The notes beneath the pieces are model-generated. The model made no database searches, had not been told where the DNA came from, and worked only from the letters and a program-made list of their open reading frames with translations. A DNA stretch of 64,000 nt, taken from assembly GCA_950295325.1 (NCBI GenBank), contig OX485804.1, positions 61,162,533-61,226,532 on the forward strand. The letters are read 5' to 3'. The stretch comes from Polytrichum commune. Lineage: Eukaryota > Streptophyta > Polytrichopsida > Polytrichales > Polytrichaceae. The position numbers were made by a program, and so were the translations under genes. Below are positions 35,555 to 47,795 of the stretch, in pieces (position 1 is the first letter of the stretch; every line of letters begins with the position of its first letter).

Positions 35555-37592
35555 ATGGTGCGTCCTCGTCCATTTACGTGTTTCAGTACATGGTGTTATT
35601 CCTGTTTTCTAAACCTTTGAAAAATTCTCACTTCAAATTCAATCAAGTGTGCTCTCTCATTCCCTCTTGGCACATTACTCTTGTGCAGCCATGGCTGTAC
35701 TAAGTTTCTCGGCGTTTGCGAGTTTGGGACAATTTTACTGATATTGTTGCACTGTCATCTTGGTTGTGGTTGCAGACAGTTAAGAGGCGCAGTGGAGGCC
35801 GCAACAAGCATGGCCGCGGCCATGTTAACCCCATCCGTTGCTCCAACTGTGGGCGTTGCGTTCCCAAGGTAATGAGAATTTTTTGTGACCTATGAGAGCT
35901 GTCTTCACAAATTCTCTAGCACGTCAGTTTATGTCTGAAAGACATTGTATGCAAAAGTTTAATCAAATCATTCTGCTCCCTGGAGTAAGAACATCATTCT
36001 AGTGCACCAGTATTTTTTTTTAAAATTACACATGCAATGTCCATTCTGTTTGATCAATGTAACTTTCCTTTTGGAAATTATGATCTGTCTCCTGAATTGG
36101 GAGGTGACCTCAATTTCTGAACGTTTTTGTGATAAGTTGGTGAGCCTTGAGCTGAGTACTGGAAGAAACTTTCAAGACCGGCACTGAATCTTTTATTTCG
36201 TGTTGAAGTAATGACGACACCTAATCTTCTGACAAATTTTATCCAGTAATCAAGCAAACATGTGCATAGAAGACTGGAAAGTTGATGAATTTAAGCTTTA
36301 GGGTTATTTTGGTATTTATGTATATATATATGTATATGGAAATCAAGTCTGATTATTAGTGCTGGGATTGGCATGCTATTGCAGGACAAGGCTGTAAAGC
36401 GTTTCCTCGTACGAAATATTGTGGAGCAGGCTGCTGTCCGTGATGTGCAAGAGGCTTGCGTGTATGACGGTATGTTGTGTTTTAGACTTGGTCAGATTCT
36501 ATATAAATGCCTTTGCTCCTATGAGGTCTAGTATATATTCTACGGAAGAAAGAAAATGTATGAAAACTAATACCCAGTCCACTGGACAATTCTTGGTTCC
36601 CTCAGTGCACCTTTCTTAATATTTTTCCCATATAATGTGTGGAAGTCCTTCCTTGAAATTATTGGCAAACTGGTACTCTATTCTGGAAGCTAGCTTGTGG
36701 TTAGATGCATGTGCATGGTGAATATGCACATCTCAGAAGACTGTTTCTTCAGTCATTTATTCTCTGTATAGGATGTGCCTTTGTGCCAATACCAGGTCCT
36801 GCTGAATTTCTCTAGGATATAGTTTTCATCATTTAGTTTATTATCTTACTTCAGAGTGCTATGGGATGGGGTGTGTTGTTTCAAACTTAACAGTCCAGTT
36901 GTGAACTTCTTTGCAGGTTACATCCTCCCAAAGCTGTACGCCAAGATGCAATACTGCATTTCATGTGCCATCCACTCACATGTGGTGCGTGTCCGATCTC
37001 GGGAGGCACGAAGAATCCGTGAACCTCCTCAGAGATTCCGTCGCAAGGTAAGACCACTTTTGATTGAAATATAAAATTTTGAGGTTGTTCTATGCATTTC
37101 TCCTCCATTGAGTGGACTGTCTGCCGTTCTAATCATCTATAACATGCACAGATGTAATGGTCTTTTCCTTCCACTCAAACAAAACGCATAAGAAATCATG
37201 AAGCACATCTATGCTATGTCCTCAATTCTGGAATACATTGGCGTCCACAAATTCAGTACATTGAAACCCATCAGAATTAGAGCTCATGTTTTAGGTTTGG
37301 GTTTTGGTTTGGAATTCTTGGTAGCAAGCAGATATTGTGTCAACATGGCACAAAAGAGATAACTTAGCTTTTCCAGGCAATAGTGCTCAGAAATCCTTGA
37401 TTTCAGGGTCAGGAACTTCTGTCCTAGTTTCCCCAGCAGTAGAGTATTGGAGAAAATAGGTCATATTTTGAGGCGTTTGTGTAGTGTCTCCTCAATAACG
37501 ATCTGGTTGTCATATTTGAGCAGGAGGATGGTCCCCCACGCCCTGCTGGTGCTCCAGGTGCCCGCCCCACTGGTAACCAAGCAAAGCCTTGA
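35555..37592 (+). CDS. RPS26: 40S ribosomal protein S26 (eS26), five exons
   Basis: Exons are 35555-35557 (ATG only), 35776-35868, 36385-36469, 36917-37047 and 37524-37592; every junction is GT..AG and phases fit, giving 126 aa. The protein begins [14 protein letters not shown] and has the Zn-binding cysteines Cys23/Cys26 (CSNC) and Cys74/Cys77 (CISC), the [20 protein letters not shown] core, and a basic then proline-rich tail ending AKP. eS26 lies near the mRNA exit channel of the small subunit. The first exon supplies only the initiator Met, as in human RPS26, which suggests an old intron position. Tandem telo-boxes lie upstream. Length and motifs are normal for plants; no defect is seen. 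Confidence 0.96.
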
Positions 37593-39143
37593 ATATCCCA
37601 AGTGTGAGCTCTGTTTCAACTCGGCCTTCAGGGATAATTGAAGAGTACATGTGTTATTCTTTCCTTCTGCACGCTTCTTGAGTGCAATGAGTTAATTTTG
37701 AAACTTGTGATCTACACAGCACCAGGAACATCCTCGTGTCTATTAATTATGCTGTTTTTGGAGCAATGAGTCTTGAGGTATTCAATTCATGGGAGTTGTG
37801 TAATTGTGACTCTCAAGGCCATGTATACCCTACTTTTGGAACAAGCCTATAATCACCCACTTGGTTGTGCTTAACATGTATATGCCATACTTCTCATGCA
37901 TTTTTATTTCACAGAGGTCACATGCGGACAATAACAAACTGGTCAGATTTGCAATTTAATCTTGAATATTGTAGTGGATTGTTAGTTTTCTTAAAAAGAA
38001 CCCCAGGTTAGAAGTTGAGAGGTGGGTACTTCTTGTTTAGCAATGTAAAGTTCATCCAAATCCATTAAATGGGAAGCTCATGTTTTGTGTTCGGGTTTAG
38101 GTTCAGAATTTTATGTGGCATTAGGTAGTGTGCTAACATGGAAAATAGAGATAACCCTAGCACTGCCAGGCAATAGTGCCCACAAATCTTCGATTTTGGT
38201 GACTGGGAAACAATCTTTTGGGGATAATTACTCTTTCATGCTACAAAAAGATGGCACCTTGTGGGATTGCTTCGCCCGGAGCTGTTGGTCTTCTTTTGGT
38301 TGTATGAAAAGGCCATGAGCAGAGCTATCCCACCCAGCAGGAAGACCTGTTACAATTGAAATGTATTTCATATTCACCTACAGTTTATGCATGTGCTAGT
38401 AGTGCATGTACTTTGGCAAGTTCAACAACTAAATTCATCTATCATTTTAGTGTCCTTTGATGGAATATGAAAGGATGTTGTGCATTTTATAAGTATGCCA
38501 AATTGAAAGGACTCTGCAAGTTTAGGGGAATCAACTGATTGCGTAGTTTTAAAATTCCCAAATTATCACCACTAGCATAGAGATTTCGCGACAGGTGTAT
38601 GGTAGTTTTATTCTAGGTATAAAGGCCAAGGATGCATGGCGCTCATGTAAGTTGAAGATGAAAACACAGGTAATTCACTTCATTAGATCCCGGAATTAGA
38701 CCAAGGGACCCCAAAATTAGTGAGCGAGATGAAGTTGTGGATGACTCAACCGTGAGTTGTTGGGGTTTTAAAGTTGTCGGGCTTCTCAAGTTGTTGTGCC
38801 GTGAATTTTAAGCTCTACAACAATAGGGTATGCACTTGGAGGAGTGCCACCAATTGGTGGGGGGATTCATGTCCAAAGCCAGGGGTAACTGGATATGAAT
38901 ATGGTTGTGAAGCTTTGCCTCAATGACTACTTGGCAATGTGGTAATGCACTTTATTTCTAGATAAGAAGGGTATAAAGTACCACATCTTTATTTCCTAGC
39001 TCATAGCTTGCAAGAACTTTACACCTGTAAGTGTGGAAGGACATTGTAAAGGTTTTGAAGTTTATTTTCACGCCATGGAAATATGGCTTGTTTTCCCATG
39101 GTTAGGCCCACCTATCATTCCACAACTACGCAATGAAAAATAG
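37593..39143. other. 3' flank of RPS26 with a diverged duplicate of its last intron
   Basis: Contains the RPS26 3' UTR (end not determined). 38020-38340 resembles 37230-37560, the end of RPS26 intron 4. 38580-39060 holds nothing I can name. Confidence 0.5.
38020..38340 (+). repeat. diverged duplicate of RPS26 intron 4 region
   Basis: AGCTCATGTTTT, TTTAGGTT/TTTGGTTT, GCTAACATGG/GTCAACATGG, AGAGATAAC and CCAGGCAATAGTGC.CA occur in the same order and spacing as at 37275-37400. The counterpart of exon 5 (AGCAGGA.GA) is barely recognisable near 38335, so it is not a second coding copy. Confidence 0.5.
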
Positions 39144-39786
39144 GTGCCACTGTCTGGTGGGCCTATTTTTGACTCTTGCAAGTTCTTGTCATCTGCTTTC
39201 CATCGATTCATCATGCTCCCTTCTGCGGTGGATGCTAAAGAGTAACTCCTATGAACTTGTAGGGGAGGCAGATATGGGCTGGGGAAGCCTCCCAGAACTT
39301 TTTTGAGATTTTCTGAACCCGACTCAAAGCTGTTGTACGTTCCGCCCAACTTCGAAAAAAATATTGCCCATGCATTCTAGAAGGTCACTTGCTCATAAAT
39401 CCCACATTGAGTGCACTTCACCTTCAAGGTCTGAAATCCAATATACATGTGCACTTTCAAACATGTGTCATTGTCTAGTGGGCCTATTTTTGACTCTTGC
39501 AACTTCTTGTCATGTGCTTTCCACCGATTCATCACACTCCATATGGCGGCGGACGTTAACGAGTAACCCTTATGAACTTGTAGGGGGTAGGTAGATATGG
39601 GTTGGGGAAGCGTCCCATAATTTTTTTGAGGTTTTTTGAACCCAACTTAAAACTGTTGTCCTCCCTGCCCAACTTTGAAAAAAACATTGCCCATGCATTC
39701 TTGAAGGTCGTTTGTCCACAAATTCCATATTGAGTGCACTTCACCTTCAAGGTCTAAAATCCAATATATATGTGCACTTTCAATTA
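39144..39786 (+). repeat. two-copy tandem duplication, period 321 bp
   Basis: The copies start at 39144 and 39465 (GTG.CA.TGTCT.GTGGGCC) and share TTTTTGACTCTTGCAA, ATGAACTTGTAGGGG, ATTGCCCATGCATTCT and TTGAGTGCACTTCACCTTCA. They differ by point changes and small indels. Minus frames at 39068-39349 and 39556-39750 are paralogous because of the repeat, not because of coding. Confidence 0.8.
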
Positions 39787-42700
39787 GTAAATAAACAAGT
39801 GATTGGGATTTCATTCTGAAAGTGAAACCATCAATAAGGCATGAAATTAACTTGGAGGTCAAAAGCATAACAAAATCCTGATTTTGAGATGCCAAATGAG
39901 TACTTTAGTGTCCGCCCCATTCGGCATCCTTGCTCCTACGAATGCAAGTATGGGCACACGCAATGGGCAAGAGTGCAGAAGACACGTGTTAAAGTATGTG
40001 GCTAGAATTTCTCCCTTTGCTTAAAGAGACTTTGGAGGCTCCGTTGCTCCTTGCTTCATATTGAGAACTCAGCAGATAGTTCTCTGAACTTTATTTCCAA
40101 CCCAAGTGGTTTCATTAATTTTTAGAAACGTTGGAGTTGATAAGAGTAGTCTGGTTTTGACAACACATGCTTCAAAGGGCACTGGATCAGGGCTCAGGGA
40201 GTAACACATGAAACGGTCGAGTTTGACAAATAACCGGTTGAAGTTTGAGACTTCAGGAGGATTATGGATCATCTTAGAGGAATCTATACAAGAATATACC
40301 TCAAATGAATGAAAGCAAAAACCGAAAGATGATGTCAACATGTAACCAGCTGGATTTAGAATCACTAGGATCTTGACCAACTCTACATGCCCAAATAACT
40401 TCCAGGGCACTGTATTGGATGTGTTCTTAGATCCTTGTAAGACAATGCAGTTCAACTGTTAGGCTACCTGGTGACTGAGGCAAAATCTTACAACTAGAAT
40501 GAACCTGATCACAGTATAACATTCTTCAGCCCATGTCTAGTAACGTTTGGTGTGGCCTGACCCATAGATTAACATTTTAGGATCAAGCTATACGTAGTCC
40601 GCATCTTGCAGGGACTTTCAGTTTGAATTTAACGCTACATGGGGAAGTTGCGACCGGGCATGTGAGACATATGATTTATGAAGGCCAGTGTTTTTGTTTG
40701 ATCTGATGGCTCTGACAATTCAGAAATCGTGATTCATAGAAAACCAGTGAATGATTGCTTCACTTGGAGGAATGTTCTGAAATAAGTTATTACAGGGTGA
40801 AGCATAACTTTGACTTTAAATTTCCATGAATGGAGGTACATCCTGAATATGAAAATTTATGATTATATTTAGGGGATTGGTAAATCGATCATACACTGGT
40901 TAAAACGACTACATAGATGCATCTAGAAGTGTTGGTCAAGTTTATTAGTTTTGACCCAATTGTTGATATCCTGCTCCTTTGCATGTGTGCTATGAAAAAT
41001 CAAATTTTAATAAGTCGCATGACCATGCAACTCATCTTTGTGGTCATTTTTACAAGCTACGTAGTTGGTTGAACACTCCCCTATATTTAATTGTTGTTGT
41101 TGGACATCGTTGTATCTTCCACTTCCACTTTGGCACAATAGGTCATGCTCAATATATTTTCAAGCCCATACATAAAATATGAAGTCAAGGAATGACCTAG
41201 GATACACTAGGTCTACACCAAACTACCTCTTCCCGATCAGGTCCCCATTGGGAATCTATAGGGTATTGTAATTTCGATCAAGCTGGGATTGATTTTGGTT
41301 ATTTCTTTTCATGAGTGGTTAAAATAGGGTTTCTTGTTTCACGGCTTGGGCTTTTGTGCATAGCAGGACATGATTGCACGTTGTCATGTTAATTAGTGCA
41401 TGAGTTAGTGAGAATGTTGACGTTTTCATAACTAATCAAATGCATATATTTCTAGAAAGCCGAGGTCTGTAGGTCACAATCTAGACCCTAGGAAGGTATT
41501 TATTTTCATTTCTACGAAAGTTTTTAACATATGCTTACAATCCAAAAAAAACTCCAAAAGAGTGTTTAGAACTTAAAAGTCTTTTAGGCTCAACTCCAAA
41601 ATTCCAAATAGTTGTGGGTGCTATAGAGAGGAAGAAGGATTGCATGCAATTTCTAGGGTTAAAGACAAAAGCTAACAATCCAGTGACAATGGAAGAATTT
41701 TTTGATGATGATCAACAACAATGCACACCTTTCCAGCTAACTTGTACACCAATAGTTCTTGGATTCTAAGTCTTCTATTTCGGTTATGGTGTCACCAAGA
41801 ATTGATATTGCCATGACACATGTCCCTGGTTTTGAATGCTAAATTGAGGAGGACTTCGTCTCAAAATGAGCGGTTATGATAGACGCTCTAGACATTGGTA
41901 ATGTGTTCAGGCCAACTCTTGGCTTAAAAAATTCACAGTATTTTCAATTCAAGGAACAAAGTTACCGAAAAATTTACAATCCTCCTAATTATTAACTTCG
42001 AACATGAGAAAAATTTGCACCACCTTTTACTTCTCCAAATTCGACGTAGAATCTCTTCAGTCATGGGCAACTCTACCTTATCTATTCCAAGGCTAGCTAT
42101 GCTCCAAGGTGTTGCATTTTAATGTTTATGACATTTGTCATGTGTTGTGCCTACGACCTCCATGTCTTCCACAATAATCTCCCAAGATAGAACCCACTAC
42201 AAAAACCCTGGTGATCCGTGCTTGCATTCCAACCTTGACATACATATAAGTATCTTAATTCATTCCTTGGCATTCGCTAGTTGGTCTTCTGTCTCAATCC
42301 AAAAAAATTACAAAAAGAAGAAATTCAAACAAAAAGTTTCAACAAGCAAACCTGCAGGTACTCACTGATGCTTGTAAGCTGTAAATACCTCGTCTGCAAG
42401 TGGAGCGTGTTGCAAAGTGAGAACTTCTCAGCATTGCTTGTACAAACACAAAAGCATTCATGTGTCAAGCATAAGCCTAAGCATACAAACATACAAACTA
42501 TTACTGTTCTTACGTATGATGTATATGTGAAAGGGAGATCAATCAGATGAACTTTTTTTACGACACTAGCAAATCTGAATCGAAGCCGTAGTCACTTTCA
42601 TAATTTTCGGGGCTCATATGGACATTTAATCCACCATCGAAGTGGGGATCCTCATGTTCATTAAATGGTCATACAAGTCCCCTCAATTATGTTGAATATT

Positions 42701-44604
42701 AAACCTAGAATGGTTAACATGTTTTGAGGATGTAGTCCAATCTCTTTTGAACACATTTCTTCTTGGTGTTTGTACCTAGATCTATATTTAACAACACATC
42801 ACTCAAATATAGGTGTCCAAATTATTGTTGTGTTGGAAATAGACACAACTACCTTACATTAGAACTCAAGCTGAAAACTCAAACTCACAACATAACATTA
42901 CTAAGCATTATGTCCTCTCACCCAATCTAAATATAAGAGATGCCATATTCCATGAAGACCTTGCTGCAACAGTGAGGCTAAAACTATCATTTAATTTGAG
43001 AATCACAACATGTTTATTCTTGGCATGCAGATATTCAACAAGAATTATTCCTTTGCCTAGGGTAAGTGGCAAGTGGAGCTAGAGAATACTACACACTTCA
43101 TGAAGTTTTGTAAATCCTTGGATTTGACAAGCCTTCATTCAAAGCTCATTCAACTATTACATGTTTGACCAGCTCTTTATTGGTTTCGACTCGATTTGAG
43201 CAGACGTAACTTGACCGTGAGATAAGAAAGGAGCATTGCACTACAAGGAAAGTGGTCCTCTTTGGCATGTGGCCCATGACATGAAAAACTTTCATGTTGG
43301 AGTTTTGAGCTCCGCGCTTGAGTTTTGAGCTCCGTGACATATTTCTTGCATGTGTGGGAGTTATGTCACTTTCATGTCATGCAAAAAGTCCATGAAGAAA
43401 TGTTCTATCTTTATTTAGTTTTATAAATCTTCTAGGTAGATCTAGACTTAGATGTGAGCCACCTTCTTCATTAATTATTAAGGTAAGAGAGAGGCAATTA
43501 CCGCATACAAGTGTATCTTTCATTCATCCAACAATAAAGCATTGTAATAATAGATCGTAAATAATAAATTCTATATATTTCATAATACATATTTCATAAT
43601 ATATTATAAATATTAAATTAACAATAACATACCATAAATAGTAAATAAGATGCTTTAAAAAAGAAAAAGAAAAAGAAATTAAATAATAATAATAGAAAGT
43701 AAATAGTAAATGATATACTATAAAAGTAAATAATAATAGCATACCGTAAATATTAGACAATAAATATTAGGTAGTATGATTTTCAATTAATTAATTATAT
43801 ATATAAAGTTAAATTAAATTACCTCTGAACTTTACCCATAATCATAATGTACTGTTGCAGTAAAAATTACTTGCTAAAATCACGACATGGTTCTGACATC
43901 CCCTTTGTGTTAGATAATAGGACTGTTCCAGGATGACAACATGTCCACAGTGGCTGCAACCTTCATGCCACATGTCTTGGTTGCAGAAAAGTGTTGATTT
44001 TACTGTCCTTGTGGTCTGGAAAAGGACCCCCTTCCTAGTACAGTAGTGTTGGTATTAAACAAATAGAGAATTCGTGACAAGTTAAAGTACACTTGAATTT
44101 GTATTGGCATCTTTGTTGGGGACCTTTGAAATAGAAGCTCGAACTTTTGACATTCCTAAGTGATCATCAGGAGGGCAAATGATAACGCGTTGAGCTTCAA
44201 TCCATACCCGGAGCTCTAAAGAAATGACACAGACCTCATCATAGTCATTCCACAAGAAGGCTCCAGCAAGGTCTCATCTGACGCAAGTTTAACATCACTA
44301 AAGTTCTATGCTTTCGAATGGAAAGTGTGCCGTGCACTGTGAGTGAACAACATCATTAAGAAGCTCCCCACCACTGAGAGAAGGCTCCTTTGTTCAAGCT
44401 TTCACACTTGGAGCTCTCAACGTCTGCAAAGTTACCAGACCTTAAATGGACACTCTTAGTTCTGCATCAAATTCTCGTAAGTTGCAAAACATGCAATTAG
44501 TGCGAGATGATTGCCAATTCCATGAGTTTTGTCTGCAACCATTCCCCTCATAACTTTTAGAGTTCAAATGACTAATATCTTATTCGTTATCAAAATGCAG
44601 ACTC
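39787..44604. other. intergenic, dispersed repeats only
   Basis: No gene recognised. Includes an inverted family D copy at 42560-42860, a segment at 42950-43080 related to 10790-10930, and a highly AT-rich stretch of about 43520-43820 made of TAATA/TAAAT motifs. 43480-43530 has a TTCATTCATCCAACAAT block shared with the MITE end at 53690. Confidence 0.5.
42560..42860 (-). repeat. dispersed repeat family D, inverted copy
   Basis: Carries GTAGTCCAATCTC, GAACACAT and ACTCAAATATAGGTGTCCAA, the reverse complement of the order seen at 3440-3690. Upstream TTAAATGGTCATACAAGTCC is shared with 50385-50410, extending the family. Confidence 0.5.
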
Positions 44605-45079
44605 CCTGGGTACAAAACTCCCATATATATACGCAAGGGGCATCGGCATTAAAACGGTTAAGAGGATGGTTTTGTAAATATCATATCAAATTATAAAAAA
44701 ACTTAAAGGACCGTAAAGTTGGGTGAAGATCAAATTAAATAGAATGAGATGCAGAAAATGTTGGGTTGCATATCTTTTTCTTTTTTATTTAAAAAAATCC
44801 ACAAAGTGTGTAAAGAATTGAAACACCTATTTTTTTAAACCTATGCCTATGCATAATTTCAAAAGATCCACACAAGTAGTTGCCTCCAATTAAAATTAAA
44901 ACTCATTGGCAATGTTTTATTTGTAAAAAATATATTTTATTATTATTAAATAGCCCAAAAATTTGGGTAGTTTGGCCTATGGTACATGTATTAAAAAAAC
45001 TCATGTAATTAATTTTTAATAAAATTATGTGAAATATTCATTTCCTATATAAAATTGCATTTTTGGATTCCTTGTTAAT

Positions 45080-45896
45080 GGCCTTATCCCGGGTACGCAA
45101 CTCCCATATTATACGCAGGGGGCATCGTACTTGAAACGGCTTAGAGGACGGCTTTTGTAAAAATTATATCAAATTATATCAAATTAAAATGATCAAAAAG
45201 TTGGGTGAAGACCAAATTAAATAAAATGAGATGAAATATTTTTTGAGTAAAGACTAAATAAATAAAATGAGATGAAAAAAAAGTTGGGTTGCATATTTAT
45301 TAAGCCTCCCATTAAAATTATAAGCCATGAATAGTTGCCTCCCATTAAAATTATAATTCATTCACAATGTTAAATTTTTATTGAAAAATCCAAAAAGTTG
45401 GGTAGTTTGACCTATGGTACCACCGTACCTGTATTAAAAAATCATATAATTAGGTTTTTAATGCAATTATATGCTTCAAAATATATTCATTTCCTATATA
45501 TAATTACATTTTTGGATTCCTTGTTAGAAGGGCTACAAGGGTTTCCTACATTAAAACAAATTGTATCACTCAATATTGGACTAAAATGCATTATAAGTGA
45601 TTATAATCAGGACCATATAATACGGGAGTTGCGTACCCGGGGGCCTTATCAACTAAAATGAGCCAATTGGGCCATTATGAGACAATCCGTACCATCATAA
45701 TTGATGAGATCTTCCATATTATAATTGATTATTTGTATGGTTTTATAAACATGTGTGGGTGTATTGGAATGATTGAGTTGTATTTTAAGAACCCTCAACG
45801 GGTATTCTCTCGTACCAATTAGCAATCATTATGTTCCCATCATGTTCCCTACATTAAATTGAGTGGACCAATTGGCTAATTTTAGTTGATAAGACC
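45080..45896. mobile_element. second-level MITE inside E1, itself split by E2
   Basis: Its left end GGCCTTATCAACTAAAAT is seen at 45642-45659 (first 8 bases also at 45080-45087) and its right end ATTTTAGTTGATAAGACC at about 45879-45896. Excluding E2 it is about 255 bp. The host E1 reads CCTTGTTA before and GTTAGAAG after, suggesting a short GTTA/TGTTA duplication. Superfamily not assigned. Confidence 0.65.
45088..45641. mobile_element. hAT-like MITE E2 (554 bp), perfect 8-bp target duplication
   Basis: The ends CCCGGGTACGCAACTCCC and GGGAGTTGCGTACCCGGG are a perfect inverted repeat, flanked by GGCCTTAT at 45080-45087 and 45642-45649. It belongs to the same family as its outer host E1 and the copy at 32354-32938. 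No coding sequence. It is the youngest of the three nested elements. Confidence 0.88.
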
Positions 45897-46011
45897 ATGT
45901 TAGAAGTACTACAAGAGTTTCCTACATTAAAACAAAGCGATTATACTAAAATGCATTATAAGTGATTATAATCAAGGCCATATAATACGGGAGTTGCGTA
46001 TCCGAGGCGGA

Positions 46012-47361
46012 CTCTCATGGAGATTATATGGTCATGTAGGTGGCCCCCAATTATGTTGACTATTGAACATAGAATGCTTAACATATTTTTGAACACGTAC
46101 TCCAATCTCTCTTCAACACATTTTCTTTGGAGTGTTTGTTCTTACATCCACACTCAACCGTGACACCACTTGAATACAATTGACTGATTGCAAAAAGCGA
46201 ACATGAACGGCCCAATTAGCTTTAGTTTATAAAGGCGGCCTCACTTATAGTCACCTATTGTTGTTGCTGATGCACTGGTGACTCACTAGAACTCTCTTCT
46301 CTTGTTTTCCTTTGCACATGATAATGTGTGCTGTGTCATTATGGTGGGGGCTATACCTATGCATGTGTTACCATTCAGGTTTTAATTCTCTGCAATCTAC
46401 TTCCTACACACTAACCTCTCCAATGCTGATCCAAACAAGTTTAGTTTTACACAACAGAACTTGTGTTGCATTAGCAAATCTACGATGTCGCATCTGATTT
46501 AGCTATGGTTATTGGATAGCATAATTTGGTCATGGTTTTCAAAACTGCATGTTTCTTGATTCCTTAACTAAAAACACAAGTCTTTCCAATTGTTTTGTTA
46601 TTGATCGTAGAGAACTTAGTAAAATTTGAAGACATAGTCCAATATGTTTTTGAATATTGCGTGTCTTTATGGTGTTTGTTCTTTGATCCTCACCTAACCA
46701 CACACCAATCAAATATAGCAGGGTCCATTGAAGAAAAGTGGATGAATAACACCCGGATACTTTAGAAATCCATCCTCATGCTCTTTGTAAGCTATGCAAC
46801 ATTACTAAAGAATTTGTGACGTTAATCACGTGTATCCTACATTGAAAGCCACCCAACTGATGTTGTTTTGTAGGCATGCTAATATTTAGAGTGCATCACT
46901 CATCATAGCCAATCGTTCATCCAAGAACAAAAGTATTATCGAAACTCTTCATCGCAATGGATCATCCATGGAGACACGATATCATCCATAATTCTCAAAT
47001 TTTGTGCATGAGTTGATCCATTATACTCCCCTCTCGCTGGCTGTCAAGTCCATAAACACTCAAAGAGTAGTTGCTGATCATATATTCACAAATGAAAGAC
47101 TTACTCCTGATAATCACACGTCGACCGCATTTGATATTTGCTCACTAATCAGCTCGGCTAATCTTTGCAAGGCGGCTTATACTCGATCGTGAAGGAATTG
47201 CAGCATAGAGTATCCGATGGTTGGTATAGATTACATTGCATGCATTACAAGGAGCGGCAAATAGCACTGCTCATGGATCACTATGTTAACAAGCTTGACA
47301 TGATCTTGAGGCCTGTAAATGACAGACAACTTCTAAGGAAGCAGTGAGGATGGCGCGACTG
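46012..47361. other. intergenic, family D repeats; no gene
   Basis: Inverted family D blocks are seen at 46010-46215 and 46600-46740 (CCAATCT.T.TT.A.CAC and TCAA.TATA). 46430-46500 shares GTTGCATTAGCAAATCTACRATG with 33990-34040. No coding region is convincing. Confidence 0.45.
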
Positions 47362-47375
47362 CTATATATATATAT
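47362..47375 (+). promoter_or_regulatory. possible TATA box for the gulonolactone oxidase gene
   Basis: CTATATATATATATC lies about 420 bp before the chosen ATG of the downstream gene. This would imply a 5' leader of roughly 390 bases, which is plausible but unproven. The minus-strand frame 47376-47699 overlaps this leader and shows no family resemblance. Confidence 0.3.
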
Positions 47376-47795
47376 CTACGTTGTCGACACGCCAACAAAT
47401 ATTAAATGTCGTGCATTTTGGGAAACTTGTTCTTGTCGATCTTCTTTTCTGCTTTCTTGTAGCCTTCTAATCAAAGTGTAGCTGGATGTCGACATTGAGC
47501 AAACGTGGTGGTAAGGAAAACTGTCCATGATCTTTAGAAACGTTAGCTCGTTTTTTGACAAGCACCTTCGAGAGATTGGGAAGAAAAATGGTGCACTGCT
47601 CTTCCATTCAAGCTCTCCCAAGACGCCGATCATCTTTGTGGAAGATATTTGCGGCAGACTCAACCTCAAAGTCACATAGAATGCAGTGAGATTTGCCAAC
47701 TACAGAGTTCTCTTCAACTCAGCTGGGCGCCACATACTTCAGTATAATTGCTGAGCAGATTTCGGGCTGATGATATGTGTAGAATGCAGGCACAA

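Larger units (their letters stand above)
44605..46006. mobile_element. hAT-like MITE E1, split by two nested insertions
   Basis: The left end CCTGGGTACAAAACTCCC and right end GGGAGTTGCGTATCCGAG are inverted repeats, flanked by GCAGACTC (44597-44604) and GCGGACTC (46007-46014), a 7/8 match to an 8-bp hAT-type duplication. Its body runs 44605 to about 45077 and resumes at about 45897 with TTAGAAGTACTACAAGAGTT, collinear with 45523-45545 in the intact copy. Between lie a second MITE and a third element. Confidence 0.75.

Noticed and set aside
47376-47699. Minus-strand frame of 107 codons as a gene
   Set aside because: It overlaps the probable 5' leader of the gulonolactone oxidase-type gene and shows no recognisable domain.
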